Source of the DNA: Streptomyces mangrovisoli
GTDB taxonomy: Bacteria; Actinomycetota; Actinomycetes; Streptomycetales; Streptomycetaceae
Direction: 5' to 3'
DNA length: 64,000 bases
Assembly: GCF_000974985.2 (NCBI RefSeq)
Contig: NZ_LAVA02000058.1
Location: 124,001-188,000, forward strand
Within the stretch, counting starts at the first letter, position 1. Each line of letters starts with the position of its first letter. The notes below the pieces were generated by a model. That model had not been told where the DNA came from. It saw only the letters and a list, made by a program, of their open reading frames with translations, and did no database searches. Positions 56,987-64,000 of the stretch are shown piece by piece. A program made the translations under genes and the position numbers.

Positions 56987-57745
56987 TCAGGCCGAGGAAT
57001 CGACTCGGCGTACGAGGTAGTCCCACGTCCGCAGGAGGTACCCGTCGGACTCGGCGTGGGCGTAGCGCTTGCCGGGGTGGTGCAGCGCGGGGTCGACGCC
57101 GCCCGCCGAGGCCGCGAGAACCTGGAGCCGGCAGGCCCGTTCCAGGAGGATCGCGGTCGTGACGGCCGTGGACACGCTGGAGCCGACGGCGATGATGCCG
57201 TGCCCGACGAGGAAGAGTCCGCGCGCGTCACCGAGGCAGTCCGCGACGGCGGCGCCGAGTTCGGCGGTCTCGACGAGTCCGGCGGGCTCCTCGAAGCGGG
57301 GCACTCCCCCGGCGAACGGTCCGGCGCCGTTGGAGAAGGCGTACAGCGGCGCTCCGGTCGCGGCCAGCGCGATGGAGTACGGCGGGTGGCAGTGCACCAC
57401 GCTGTTGATGTCGCCGCGGGCCCGCAGCACCTCGGTGTGGAGCGGGTACTCGCGCGGGGGCGGTCCGGATCCCTCCAGCAGCCGGCCGTCGAGGTCGACC
57501 AGCGCGACGTCGTCCGCCGCCACCTCGTCGAAGCCGCGCGGTCCGGTCTTGAGCCAGACACCGCGCCCGTCGGGGTCGCGCTGCGAGACGTGGCCCCATA
57601 CGGGGTCGCCGTGGTCGTCGGTGCCGAGCACCCGGCAGCCGGTGACGACGGCGGAGGCCGGGTCCGTCGTACGGCCGGGTGCCGCTGCCGGGCCCGACGG
57701 CGCCGTCGCTGTCGATGTCGCTTGGTTCTCGGGCAGTGCCCTCAC
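56987..57745 (-). CDS. Class II aldolase/adducin-family protein
   Basis: 252 residues from a GTG at 57745 (no strong ribosome site). Zinc ligands His118 and His120 in VVHCHPPYS, catalytic-type Glu105 in HTEVL, and a third His in LVGHGIIAVG are present. Family members are fuculose/ribulose-phosphate aldolases, epimerases and some decarboxylases acting on aromatic acids. The ~35-residue N-terminus is low-complexity. The operon context (VOC, hydrolase) suggests a catabolic role on a non-sugar. Confidence 0.87.
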   Translation of the reverse strand: MRALPENQATSTATAPSGPAAAPGRTTDPASAVVTGCRVLGTDDHGDPVWGHVSQRDPDGRGVWLKTGPRGFDEVAADDVALVDLDGRLLEGSGPPPREYPLHTEVLRARGDINSVVHCHPPYSIALAATGAPLYAFSNGAGPFAGGVPRFEEPAGLVETAELGAAVADCLGDARGLFLVGHGIIAVGSSVSTAVTTAILLERACRLQVLAASAGGVDPALHHPGKRYAHAESDGYLLRTWDYLVRRVDSSA

Positions 57746-57888
57746 CTCGGTGCTTGTCGTCGGTCGGGGGTGTGGCTGACGCCGTCGACGGCCGGGTGAC
57801 CGGGAACTCCGGCTCCCCGGCCACCCGGTGCCGCGGCGGGCTGCGTCCGGCCCGTCGCGGCCTGCTCCGCCCGCACGCGGTGACCTGG

Positions 57889-58680
57889 TCAGCCGGCCTG
57901 GTAGGCGCGGTCGAGGATCTCGTCGACCACCGAGTTGAACCGCTGGGGGTTCTCCCAGTAGTCGGAGTGCGGGGCGCCCTCGACGAGTTGGACGTTCGCC
58001 TCGGGGAGGAGTTCGCGCAGACGGGCGTAGGCAGGCTTGTAGACCATGACGTCGGCACCGCCTTCCAGGATCGAGATGCTGACGCCGGCCGTGATGGCGT
58101 CCCGCATCTGCTGGATGGAGACGGACCCCTTCAGCGAGTTGGCGAGCCGGTTGGGCCGCCCGGGGCCGGTCTGGTTGAAGCTGCCGACCTGGAAGAAGAG
58201 GTGGACCTTCTCCACCTCCTTCTCCTGGAACTCCTTGGTGAGCAGGAAGTCGGCCACGGAGAGGTGGCGGACCTGCTCGCGTCCCTTGTCGTTGAGGTCG
58301 GATATCTCGTCGCCGACGGGGCCGAGGGTGCTGGTCATCACGATGCCCGCGACCCGCTCGGGGTGGTGGACGGCGTAGGAGAGCATCGAGTAGCCGCCGA
58401 GGGACTGGCTGACCATGAACACGCGGTCGACGCCCGCGTGGTCGAGCACCGCCTCGATGGCGGCGGGGTGCAGGCCGGTGTCGAACCGCCCCGAGTCGAT
58501 CAGGGAGAGGCCGAAGCCGGGCAGGTCGATGGTGATGACCCGGTAGCGCTGCTTGAAGTGCGGGATCTGCTGGTACCAGGCGGCGTGGTTGCCGCCGCCG
58601 CCGTGCAGCAGGACGAGGGCCGGGCCCTCTCCGTGCGACTCGTAGTAGACCTTGCCGTCCCCGGTGCTCGCGTAGGGCAT
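57889..58680 (-). CDS. Alpha/beta hydrolase (C-C hydrolase-like)
   Basis: 263 residues. HGGGGNHAAW oxyanion loop and the elbow S-Q-S-L-G with Ser93 as nucleophile; the His partner is in GAPHSDYW and the acidic residue in LEGGADVMV. S-x-S-x-G elbows occur in meta-cleavage product hydrolases. It starts 3 bp after the VOC gene, a common pairing of an extradiol-type dioxygenase with its hydrolase. Confidence 0.9.
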   Translation of the reverse strand: MPYASTGDGKVYYESHGEGPALVLLHGGGGNHAAWYQQIPHFKQRYRVITIDLPGFGLSLIDSGRFDTGLHPAAIEAVLDHAGVDRVFMVSQSLGGYSMLSYAVHHPERVAGIVMTSTLGPVGDEISDLNDKGREQVRHLSVADFLLTKEFQEKEVEKVHLFFQVGSFNQTGPGRPNRLANSLKGSVSIQQMRDAITAGVSISILEGGADVMVYKPAYARLRELLPEANVQLVEGAPHSDYWENPQRFNSVVDEILDRAYQAG

Positions 58681-58683
58681 CGG

Positions 58684-59097
58684 TCACCAGTCCCGGTCGG
58701 CGTGGTGGGTGATCTCGACGTGGTGGCCGTCGGGGTCGTGGATGGTGGTGGTCTTCGAGTTGTTCTGCGGCCGGCTGTACGGCTCGTCGTAGGGGACGCC
58801 GAGCTTCTCCAGGTGCCCGAGGAACGCCTCGAAGTCCTCCACCTCGATCGCGAAGTGGTAGTGGATCTTGGGGTCGAGGTCCGTGATCGGGGAAAAGTGC
58901 AGGTCGAAGTTGCCGTGGGTGAGCAGCAGCGCCTGGATCTGCGGGGCGCCCGCCGAGCCGGAGCGGGCGCGCGGGATGATGCGCTTCATCCCGAAGACCT
59001 TGCCGTACCACTCCTCCGTCCTGGCCGGGTCGGTGATCGGGAAGTTGACGTGGTGGATGGTGTGAGCGTCGGTGCTCTTGTCGAGGTCGGGACTCAT
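58684..59097 (-). CDS. VOC-family protein (extradiol-dioxygenase-like)
   Basis: 137 residues with AAAGGAAA before the ATG. One VOC module: IHHVNFPITDPARTEEWYGKVFGM, IHYHFAIEVEDFEAFLGHL, DPDGHHVEI. His16, the His in the middle strand and Glu in HHVEI can make a complete metal site, so it is probably an enzyme. First gene of a minus-strand operon with hydrolase, aldolase and FAD reductase. Confidence 0.9.
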   Translation of the reverse strand: MSPDLDKSTDAHTIHHVNFPITDPARTEEWYGKVFGMKRIIPRARSGSAGAPQIQALLLTHGNFDLHFSPITDLDPKIHYHFAIEVEDFEAFLGHLEKLGVPYDEPYSRPQNNSKTTTIHDPDGHHVEITHHADRDW

Positions 59098-59223
59098 GGG
59101 GATTTTCCTTTCGCTGCCTGATGACCCGTGCGGGCCGGCGTCGAGTGGTGGTGCGGAGGGCTCACGCCGCGGCGCCTCGGCCTCGGGCGCGGGACGCGCA
59201 CCGACCGGTTTCTCAAGCCGCTG

Positions 59224-59243
59224 TATCGTGACCTATCGTTATC
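59224..59243 (-). promoter_or_regulatory. GATA-type element at the VOC operon promoter
   Basis: Reads on the plus strand TATCgtGAccTATCGtTAtC. It aligns over 20 bp with the element upstream of the flavin reductase (61356-61375; joint pattern TATCRYGAYSTATCGWTAWC) and lies about 130 bp before the VOC start. Confidence 0.5.
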
Positions 59244-59365
59244 GAGCGTAGTGAGTGCCGGAGAGAGACGTCAACCCCGGTGCGGCACCTGGTGCGGGTC
59301 GGGCCCTACGGCCCTGTCGGCGGCGCCGGGGCATCCGCACAGGCCCCGGCGGCCCTTCTCGGCCG

Positions 59366-59848
59366 TCAGCGGGCCTGCTTGATCGGCCCCGTCCCGCCGA
59401 AGCCGACGACCGAGTCGACGTCGACGATGACGGCGACACCGCGCCGTTCGGCGTCGCGCCCCCGCTCGGCCTCCGGAATCCCGGCGTAGACCGCGTCGTT
59501 GACGGAGGCGTCCACCCGGGCCCGACCCTTGACCAGGATCCGGCGGGCACCCACGGCGGGGTCGGGCCCCTGCGCGGGGTCGTAGTACAGGATCGAGATC
59601 GCCGGGTTGGCGGTCACGTCGACGGCCAGCCCCTCGTGCTGCTTGCGCACCCAGATGGCGAGCTGGTCGCGCGAGTACACGAAGATGCTGCCGCGGAACG
59701 ACACGGACGGGGTGCCGTCGACGGCCACCACGCTGACCACCGCGGGCCGTTCGCGGTCCATCGCGCTGTTGAGCGAGGCCGCGACGGTCCCGGTGAGGTC
59801 GATCTTCTCCGCCGGCCGGTCGGGGGCGTCTGCGGGCTTTCCTGCCAT
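59366..59848 (-). CDS. PPOX-class flavin/F420-binding protein
   Basis: 160 residues from the ATG at 59848 (GGGAG six nt upstream). Split-barrel pattern: RPAVVSVVAVDGTPSVSFRGSIFVYSRDQLAIWVRKQHEGLAVDVTANPAISILYYDP. Members bind FMN or F420 and reduce diverse compounds. It follows the Gly/Tyr-repeat PadR gene by 13 bp and so is its direct co-transcribed partner. Confidence 0.87.
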   Translation of the reverse strand: MAGKPADAPDRPAEKIDLTGTVAASLNSAMDRERPAVVSVVAVDGTPSVSFRGSIFVYSRDQLAIWVRKQHEGLAVDVTANPAISILYYDPAQGPDPAVGARRILVKGRARVDASVNDAVYAGIPEAERGRDAERRGVAVIVDVDSVVGFGGTGPIKQAR

Positions 59849-59861
59849 GGTCATCTCCCGG

Positions 59862-60536
59862 TCATCGGTCGCCGTCCGCCAGCAGGCGGTACAGCTGCTT
59901 GCAGGTCTCGTTGAGCAACTCCGTGGCCCTGACGGGGGCTTCGCCGCCACCGTTGAGGGCCACCTGCCGCGCCGCGGCCGCGGTGGCGTGGATCGCCCGG
60001 TGCAGCGCGTACGCGCCCTCCGGTGCCAACGCCCAAGGCCCTGCGGGGTCGTTGACGCTGTCCACGTACGCGACGCCGGCCTCGGTCAGTTCGTAGGTAC
60101 GGCCGTCCTCGGCCTCGCCGTCCGTCACGCGGACCAGGCCCTCGTCCTGCAACTGCCGCAACACGCCGTAGACGAAGGCGGGACCGGGGAAAGGCCGGCC
60201 GAAACTGCGGGCCTCCAGCGCCCGCACCAGCTCGGTCTCGGTGCGCGGGCTCTCCGTCTTGAGGAGGGCCAGCAGCACCCACCGGCGGCCGCCGGAGCGC
60301 CGCCCCCAGGCCGGCCACGGGCCCGCGGCCGGGCCGGAGGCGTCGTACGCGAACCGCCTGCCGCGGCCACCGCCACGGCCGCGGCGACCGCCGCCGTATC
60401 CGCCGCATCCGCCGTATCCGCCGTATCCGCCGTATCCGCCGCATCCGCCGTATCCGCCGTATCCGCCGTATCCGCCGTATCCGCCGTATCCGCCGCGGAG
60501 CGTCCCGTAGGAGTACGGGAAGTCGTCGTTGTACAC
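59862..60536 (-). CDS. PadR-family regulator with N-terminal Gly-Gly-Tyr/Cys repeats
   Basis: 224 residues from a GTG with GAAGGGAG 5 nt upstream; an ATG 5 bp earlier is in another frame. Residues 15-47 are eleven GGY/GGC triplets (nine Y, two C), then an Arg/Gly-rich linker to ~75. A PadR winged helix follows (RRWVLLALLKTESPRTETELVRALEARSFGRPFPGPAFVYGVLRQLQDEGLVRV, 79-135), then YELTEAGVAYVDSV and a helical C-terminus with ATELLNETCKQLYRLL. PadR proteins do not usually have such an extension. It may promote self-association or surface binding, or simply be a slippage expansion. Confidence 0.9.
   Translation of the reverse strand: MYNDDFPYSYGTLRGGYGGYGGYGGYGGYGGCGGYGGYGGYGGCGGYGGGRRGRGGGRGRRFAYDASGPAAGPWPAWGRRSGGRRWVLLALLKTESPRTETELVRALEARSFGRPFPGPAFVYGVLRQLQDEGLVRVTDGEAEDGRTYELTEAGVAYVDSVNDPAGPWALAPEGAYALHRAIHATAAAARQVALNGGGEAPVRATELLNETCKQLYRLLADGDR
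60397..60495. repeat. Coding minisatellite, eleven 9-bp units
   Basis: TATCCGCCG repeated eleven times; units 2 and 6 start with C instead of T. It encodes the GGY/GGC repeats of the PadR gene on the minus strand. Changes in copy number would keep the frame. Confidence 0.95.
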
Positions 60537-60572
60537 GTCATCTCCCTTCGGTGACTGTGTCGGACTGTGTCG

Positions 60573-60611
60573 ATGATATATCGCTAGCAGTCGCTGTCAA
60601 TATCTCCGATA
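60573..60611 (-). promoter_or_regulatory. Promoter of the Gly/Tyr-repeat PadR operon
   Basis: TTGACA (60595-60600), 16-bp spacer, TATCAT (60573-60578), all read on the minus strand. Directly beside the -35 box is the dyad TATC-TCC-GATA (60601-60611). Confidence 0.65.
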
Positions 60612-60696
60612 GTCGGTAACCGGAGTTCCGCTGCCGCGGGGGCGATACGCGTGAACAGTGACTTAATGCCGCGAATCAAGAGGCGCAGGCGCCCTC

Positions 60697-60710
60697 CCGA
60701 TGTATCACGA
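60697..60710. promoter_or_regulatory. GATA-type element, copy 1 of an exact 14-mer
   Basis: CCGATGTATCACGA. The same 14 bases occur at 62143-62156. This copy lies upstream of the PadR operon promoter and just beyond the flavin reductase stop. Confidence 0.5.
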
Positions 60711-60732
60711 TCGGCATGGGCACACGCTCGCG

Positions 60733-61266
60733 TCACCCCCGGCCGGCCTCAGCCGCCCGCCCGACCTCCGCTCCCGGGGCGAGCCGGCGGAAGAGGCCGC
60801 CGTGGAACACCAGTGGGGAGCGGTCCTGGTCGCGGGAGAGGCCGTGCACCTCCAGCAGGGCGACCGTGTGGTCCCCGCCCGGCAGCAGCGCGAACACGGA
60901 GCAGTCGAACCAGGCGGCGGCGCCGCCCACGAACACCGCTCCCGCGTCGCTCCGCCGCCAGCCAAGGCCGTGGAAACGGCCGTCCGGCCCGCCGCGCGAC
61001 AACTGGCGGCAGACGCCGTCCTGGTGCTCCGCCAGGACGCTGACGCCCAGCCGCGGCAGCCGGCTCAACCGGTCCCAGGTGGCCGACGAGTTCCGCAGAC
61101 ACACCGAGACCAGCGCGGGGGTCAGCGACACGGAGGTGAAGGAGCTGACGGCCATGCCGACGGGCGATCCGTCCACGAGGCCGCACACCGCCGCGACACC
61201 GCTGGGAAAACAGCCGTAGGCGTCTCGAAGTACCCGCGTGTCACGCACATCGCGCAGGGTGGTCAT
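60733..61266 (-). CDS. Flavin reductase (HpaC-like)
   Basis: 177 residues from the ATG at 61266, with GGGAG 5 nt upstream. SGVAAVCGLVDGSPVGMAVSSFTSVSLTPALVSVCLRNSSATW is the typical flavin-binding core of the short-chain flavin reductases that feed two-component monooxygenases. No partner oxygenase is adjacent; the luciferase-like monooxygenase at 17.8 kb could in principle use its product. Confidence 0.93.
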   Translation of the reverse strand: MTTLRDVRDTRVLRDAYGCFPSGVAAVCGLVDGSPVGMAVSSFTSVSLTPALVSVCLRNSSATWDRLSRLPRLGVSVLAEHQDGVCRQLSRGGPDGRFHGLGWRRSDAGAVFVGGAAAWFDCSVFALLPGGDHTVALLEVHGLSRDQDRSPLVFHGGLFRRLAPGAEVGRAAEAGRG

Positions 61267-61355
61267 GCACACTCCCATGACGGTCGACCGGCTCCACGAA
61301 GGGCCGGGATGCACGAGGTGGCGGCCGATCCGCCGCTCCATCCTCGGTAAAGGTC

Positions 61356-61375
61356 TATCACGATGTATCGATAAC
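61356..61375 (-). promoter_or_regulatory. GATA-type element at the flavin reductase promoter
   Basis: Reads on the plus strand TATCacGAtgTATCGaTAaC, about 90 bp upstream of the start and aligned with the VOC-operon element. On the minus strand it contains GATACATCG, also found in the two exact 14-mers. Confidence 0.5.
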
Positions 61376-61501
61376 GGTCTACGGGTCCACCTCCGCGGCG
61401 GCGGCACCCTCTTCCACCTCTGCTGATACCATGTCGATATATCTGTGAGATGCGATGCGAGGTGCGGGCGGCGAGCTCGCAGAGGCCGGTGATGGGGCGG
61501 A

Positions 61502-61981
61502 ATGCACAGGGGTAGTCACGACCGCGGCGCGGGGCGCCGAATGCGCCGAGGCAGAGTGCCGAGCCTGCTGCTCGCCGCACTGCTCGACGGGCCGGCCCAC
61601 GGCTACGAGCTGATGGACCGGCTGGAGGCGTCCAGCGGCGGCAGCTGGCGGCCCAGCCCGGGATCGGTCTATCCGCTGCTCCAGTCGTTCGTGGACGGCG
61701 GCCTGGTGGAGGGCAGCGACGCGAACGGGCGTCGCGTCTTCGCCCTGACCGACGCGGGCCGCGAGCAGGCCCTCCAGGGGCAGGACGGCGACATCGCCAC
61801 CGAGGAGGCCGCCACCCACGAGGAGCTGCACCACTCGCCGCTGCGCACCGAGATGGAGCGACTGAAGGCCGCGGCCCGCCAGGTGTCGTCGTCGGAGGCG
61901 TCGGCCGAACAGATGGAACAGGCCATCGCCGCCGTCCGCAACGCGCGGCAGACCCTCTACCGCATCCTGATGGACCAGTAG
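61502..61981 (+). CDS. PadR-family regulator
   Basis: 159 residues. Winged helix: VPSLLLAALLDGPAHGYELMDRLEASSGGSWRPSPGSVYPLLQSFVDGGLVEG, FALTDAGREQAL. The acidic middle and a helical C-terminus with AEQMEQAIAAVRNARQTLYRIL are typical of the longer PadR group and resemble the end of the other PadR here. An AT-rich ATACCATGTCGATATATC stretch lies about 60 bp upstream, likely its promoter and operator. Confidence 0.93.
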   Translation: MHRGSHDRGAGRRMRRGRVPSLLLAALLDGPAHGYELMDRLEASSGGSWRPSPGSVYPLLQSFVDGGLVEGSDANGRRVFALTDAGREQALQGQDGDIATEEAATHEELHHSPLRTEMERLKAAARQVSSSEASAEQMEQAIAAVRNARQTLYRILMDQ

Positions 61982-62444
61982 GCCACCCGCTCCGCCCGCT
62001 CCCCCAGCCTCCCGCGACTGACCGGATCCGATCACCGGCAGCCGACGGGAGGCTTCTTCATTCGTGCGGCCCGCGCGCCCCCGCACCGCCCGCCGCACCG
62101 CCCCCCGGGGATTCGTATCACCTTCTTTCGTACCGACCCTTTCCGATGTATCACGACTGTCGCTACCCTTCTGTCACCCGGGCAACGGTCGGCGACGGAG
62201 CCGCCGCGCCGCGCCGCTCTGTGGCTGGGCAGGACACGGCCGGCCGCGAAGCGGCCCGCTCCTGCACGGACCAGTGGCCCGGGGTGTCGCCGCGGGGGTG
62301 CGCCTGGATCGCCTTCCCCCCGCGGCACGACACCTCCTCACCGCGCCCGGCCGCAGCGACAGCGATATGTCATCCATCGGGCCACCGGATCCCCCGGGGC
62401 CGCCGGACGCGGGTCCCTCACGACCTGGCGAAAGGTGCCTCCGC
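61982..62444. other. Leader region of the sugar-binding lipoprotein gene
   Basis: 463 bp without an accepted gene. It holds the second exact copy of CCGATGTATCACGA (62143-62156), in an AT-richer stretch (about 62110-62170) likely to contain the promoter. The remaining ~270 bp to the start are GC-rich with short inverted repeats; no known riboswitch pattern was recognised. Confidence 0.5.
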
Positions 62445-63419
62445 ATGTCCTCGACCCCCTCTCCCCGAAGATCGCTGCTCGCCTCCGGCCTGGCCGCCGG
62501 CCTACTGCTCAGCGGATGCGGCCTGATCAAGGACGACGCTGCCTCGGGCGCGGCCTCCGGGCCTCTCACGCTCGGCCTGGTGAACGGCGGGACCACCCGC
62601 TTCGACACCTGCCTCCAGGAGGCCGTCGAGAACGACGCCCGGTACAACCTCGCCCACCTCGTCACCGCGCACTCCCAACATGACGCGGACTCCGAACTGG
62701 CGGCCGTCCAGGACATGATCGACCGCAAGGTCGACGCGATCATCCTCCAGCCGGTCAGCGCGGCGGCCCTCCAGGACGACCTCGCGAAGGCCAGGAAGGC
62801 CGATGTGCCGGTCTTCCTCATCTCCGTGGCGCCGGACGACACCTCCGGCATCCTCGGCGCGGTGGTCGCCGACCTCACGGGCGTCGGCGCCCTCGACGCC
62901 CGGTGGATCGGGCAGGACGCGGCAAAGGCCACCGTCCAGGTGGGCGTCATCGGCGGCTCCTCCGGGTCCGCGTCGGACCAGCTGGAGGACGGGTTCAGGA
63001 AGGCCCTGCCCGCCAACGCGTCGGTCGTCGACGACAAGTCCGGGAGGTACGACCCGGCCGTGGCCGCCAAGGTGGCGCGGCAGATGATCGAGGCGCACCC
63101 CGGCCTCCAGTACGCGTTCGTGGCCAACGAGGACATGGCACTCGCCGCGCGCACCGCCTTCGACGAGCACGGCGGCGGCCAGGTGAAGATCGTCTCGGTC
63201 GACGGCACCGACGAGGCCCTGGCCGCCCTCAAGGACGGCCGGCTGTCCGCGACCGTCAGCAACTCGGCGGCCGACACCGGCACGCTCGCGGTCGAGAACA
63301 CCCTCTCGCTGCTGCGCAAGGACAAGCCCGTGGACAAGATCACCAAGGCGCGGATCCGCCTGATCACCCGTCCCAACGCCGACACGGCACCGGTGTACTG
63401 CCCCTCGGACGACAGCTGA
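62445..63419 (+). CDS. Sugar-type ABC substrate-binding lipoprotein (periplasmic-binding protein family 4 type)
   Basis: 324 residues from the ATG at 62445 (GAAAGG nine nt upstream). Lipoprotein signal with lipobox LLSGC. The ribose/xylose-binding fold is clear: LAAVQDMIDRKVDAIILQPVSAAAL, VPVFLISVAP, VGVIGGSSGSASDQLEDGFRKAL, AFVANEDMALAARTAFDEHG, VSVDGTDEALAALKDGRLSATV. No permease or ATPase gene follows: a perfect terminator and a convergent MFS gene do. It is an orphan binding protein, perhaps serving a transporter elsewhere or a sensor. Confidence 0.92.
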   Translation: MSSTPSPRRSLLASGLAAGLLLSGCGLIKDDAASGAASGPLTLGLVNGGTTRFDTCLQEAVENDARYNLAHLVTAHSQHDADSELAAVQDMIDRKVDAIILQPVSAAALQDDLAKARKADVPVFLISVAPDDTSGILGAVVADLTGVGALDARWIGQDAAKATVQVGVIGGSSGSASDQLEDGFRKALPANASVVDDKSGRYDPAVAAKVARQMIEAHPGLQYAFVANEDMALAARTAFDEHGGGQVKIVSVDGTDEALAALKDGRLSATVSNSAADTGTLAVENTLSLLRKDKPVDKITKARIRLITRPNADTAPVYCPSDDS

Positions 63420-63436
63420 ACGGCGGACGACAGCCG

Positions 63437-63474
63437 GACGAGGTGTGGGGGGCCGCGGCCCCCCACACCTCGTC
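63437..63474. terminator. Perfect 38-bp palindromic terminator
   Basis: Two 19-base arms meeting at the centre, GACGAGGTGTGGGGGGCCG and its complement, between two convergent genes. Confidence 0.9.
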
Positions 63475-63489
63475 CACGGCAGCCGCTCC

Positions 63490-64000
63490 CTACGACACGG
63501 ACACGCCCCGGTCGGCCGCACCCGCCCGGGCGCGGCCGCGGGCCACCGCGAACAGCGACACCGCGGCGACCGCGCAGGACAGGGCGCCTACACCGACCGC
63601 CCAGCGGGGCGAGACATGTTCCCCGATGGCGCCGACGACGGGACCGCCGATCGGCGTGGTCCCGGCGAAGCCGACGGACCACAGCGCCATGACCCGGCCC
63701 CGGTAGCGGGCCTCGCTGGACATCTGCAGGGTGGCGTTGCTGATCGCCATGAAGGCCGAACTGCCGACGCCGACCAGGACCAGGGCCGCCACCGCGACCG
63801 GCAGCGTCGGACTCAGCGCGAGCGCCGTGACGGCACCGCCGTACAGGACGGACGCCCAGGCGATCGGGGCCGTGCCCACGCTCTCGCGCCGGGCCACGAC
63901 GAAGCCGCCGACGACGGCGCCGACGCCCATCGCGGACGTCATCCAGCCGTAGGTGCCGCCGTCGCCGTGGAACGTCGTGCGCGCCAGCAGCGGCAGGGTG
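63490..64000 (-). CDS. MFS transporter, C-terminal part (5' end beyond window)
   Basis: About 170 C-terminal residues are visible and the frame stays open to the right edge (text LLARTTFHGDGGTYGWMTSAMGVGAVVGG). About five hydrophobic segments and the repeat motif SSEARYRGRVMALWSVGFAGTTPIGGPVVG mark an exporter of the MFS DHA3 type. Substrate unknown. Confidence 0.87.
   Translation of the reverse strand, partial: TLPLLARTTFHGDGGTYGWMTSAMGVGAVVGGFVVARRESVGTAPIAWASVLYGGAVTALALSPTLPVAVAALVLVGVGSSAFMAISNATLQMSSEARYRGRVMALWSVGFAGTTPIGGPVVGAIGEHVSPRWAVGVGALSCAVAAVSLFAVARGRARAGAADRGVSVS

Noticed and set aside
60125..60541. Alternative frame over the 9-bp repeat giving an Ala-Asp-Thr repeat protein from an ATG
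   Set aside because: The PadR winged helix lies in the other frame, whose GTG has the better-spaced ribosome site.

Overview
The window is a piece of a streptomycete-type actinobacterial chromosome. The evidence is very high GC with strongly GC-biased third codon positions, GTG/TTG starts, several apparently leaderless promoters, ATGA gene overlaps, many secreted proteins and lipoproteins, and a cysteine-type RRHIDL leader peptide. I saw no rRNA, tRNA, phage, transposase or CRISPR array. Everything reads as ordinary chromosome apart from short intergenic minisatellites.

Layout. 1-5 kb: secreted hydrolases on the minus strand (two tandem S33 peptidases, a lipoprotein serine hydrolase, a secreted phospholipase A2). 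5.3-11.6 kb: gntK-zwf-GH15 (glucose release and oxidative pentose phosphate entry), a universal stress protein and an MFS exporter. 12.0-18.9 kb: a sulfur-type operon with a promoter, a SAM riboswitch, a cysteine-type leader peptide, a complete dipeptide-type ABC importer and a flavin monooxygenase. 19.0-21.6 kb: SRAP protein, VOC protein, GNAT, TetR. 21.7-26.0 kb: MFS transporter divergent from a TauD-like dioxygenase plus aldehyde dehydrogenase. 26-29 kb: two small membrane proteins, a NagZ-like GH3 lipoprotein and a CxC-motif protein. 29.2-30.4 kb: NAD-dependent formate dehydrogenase with a one-base frameshift. 30.7-35.2 kb: a 1322-aa secreted DNRLRE/FN3/amidase protein with a coupled small partner. 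35.5-42.2 kb: LysR, a Mop/TOBE regulator, PucR and a two-gene molybdenum hydroxylase (xanthine-dehydrogenase type). 42.4-46.3 kb: a MerR-methyltransferase fusion, an alpha/beta hydrolase and acetyltransferases. 46.5-51.7 kb: a two-component system followed by an RND pump. 51.9-54.8 kb: GntR, PadR-HAAS pair, MFS. 55-63.4 kb: a candidate PadR-controlled block (VOC, hydrolase, class II aldolase, FAD reductase, quinone reductase, PPOX protein, flavin reductase, two PadR genes, sugar-binding lipoprotein). The right edge cuts an MFS gene.

Most notable: (1) the sulfur operon carries two RNA-level switches in series; (2) a PadR-type regulator begins with eleven Gly-Gly-Tyr/Cys repeats encoded by a 9-bp tandem repeat, and related GATA-rich elements lie at several promoters around it; (3) a MerR sensor fused to a methyltransferase has its own 19-bp-spacer MerR promoter; (4) an identical 15-bp dyad lies upstream of both the two-component operon and the neighbouring RND pump; (5) Zwf and the GH3 protein each lack a residue their families normally need. 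All functions are inferred from sequence reading alone, with no database search.
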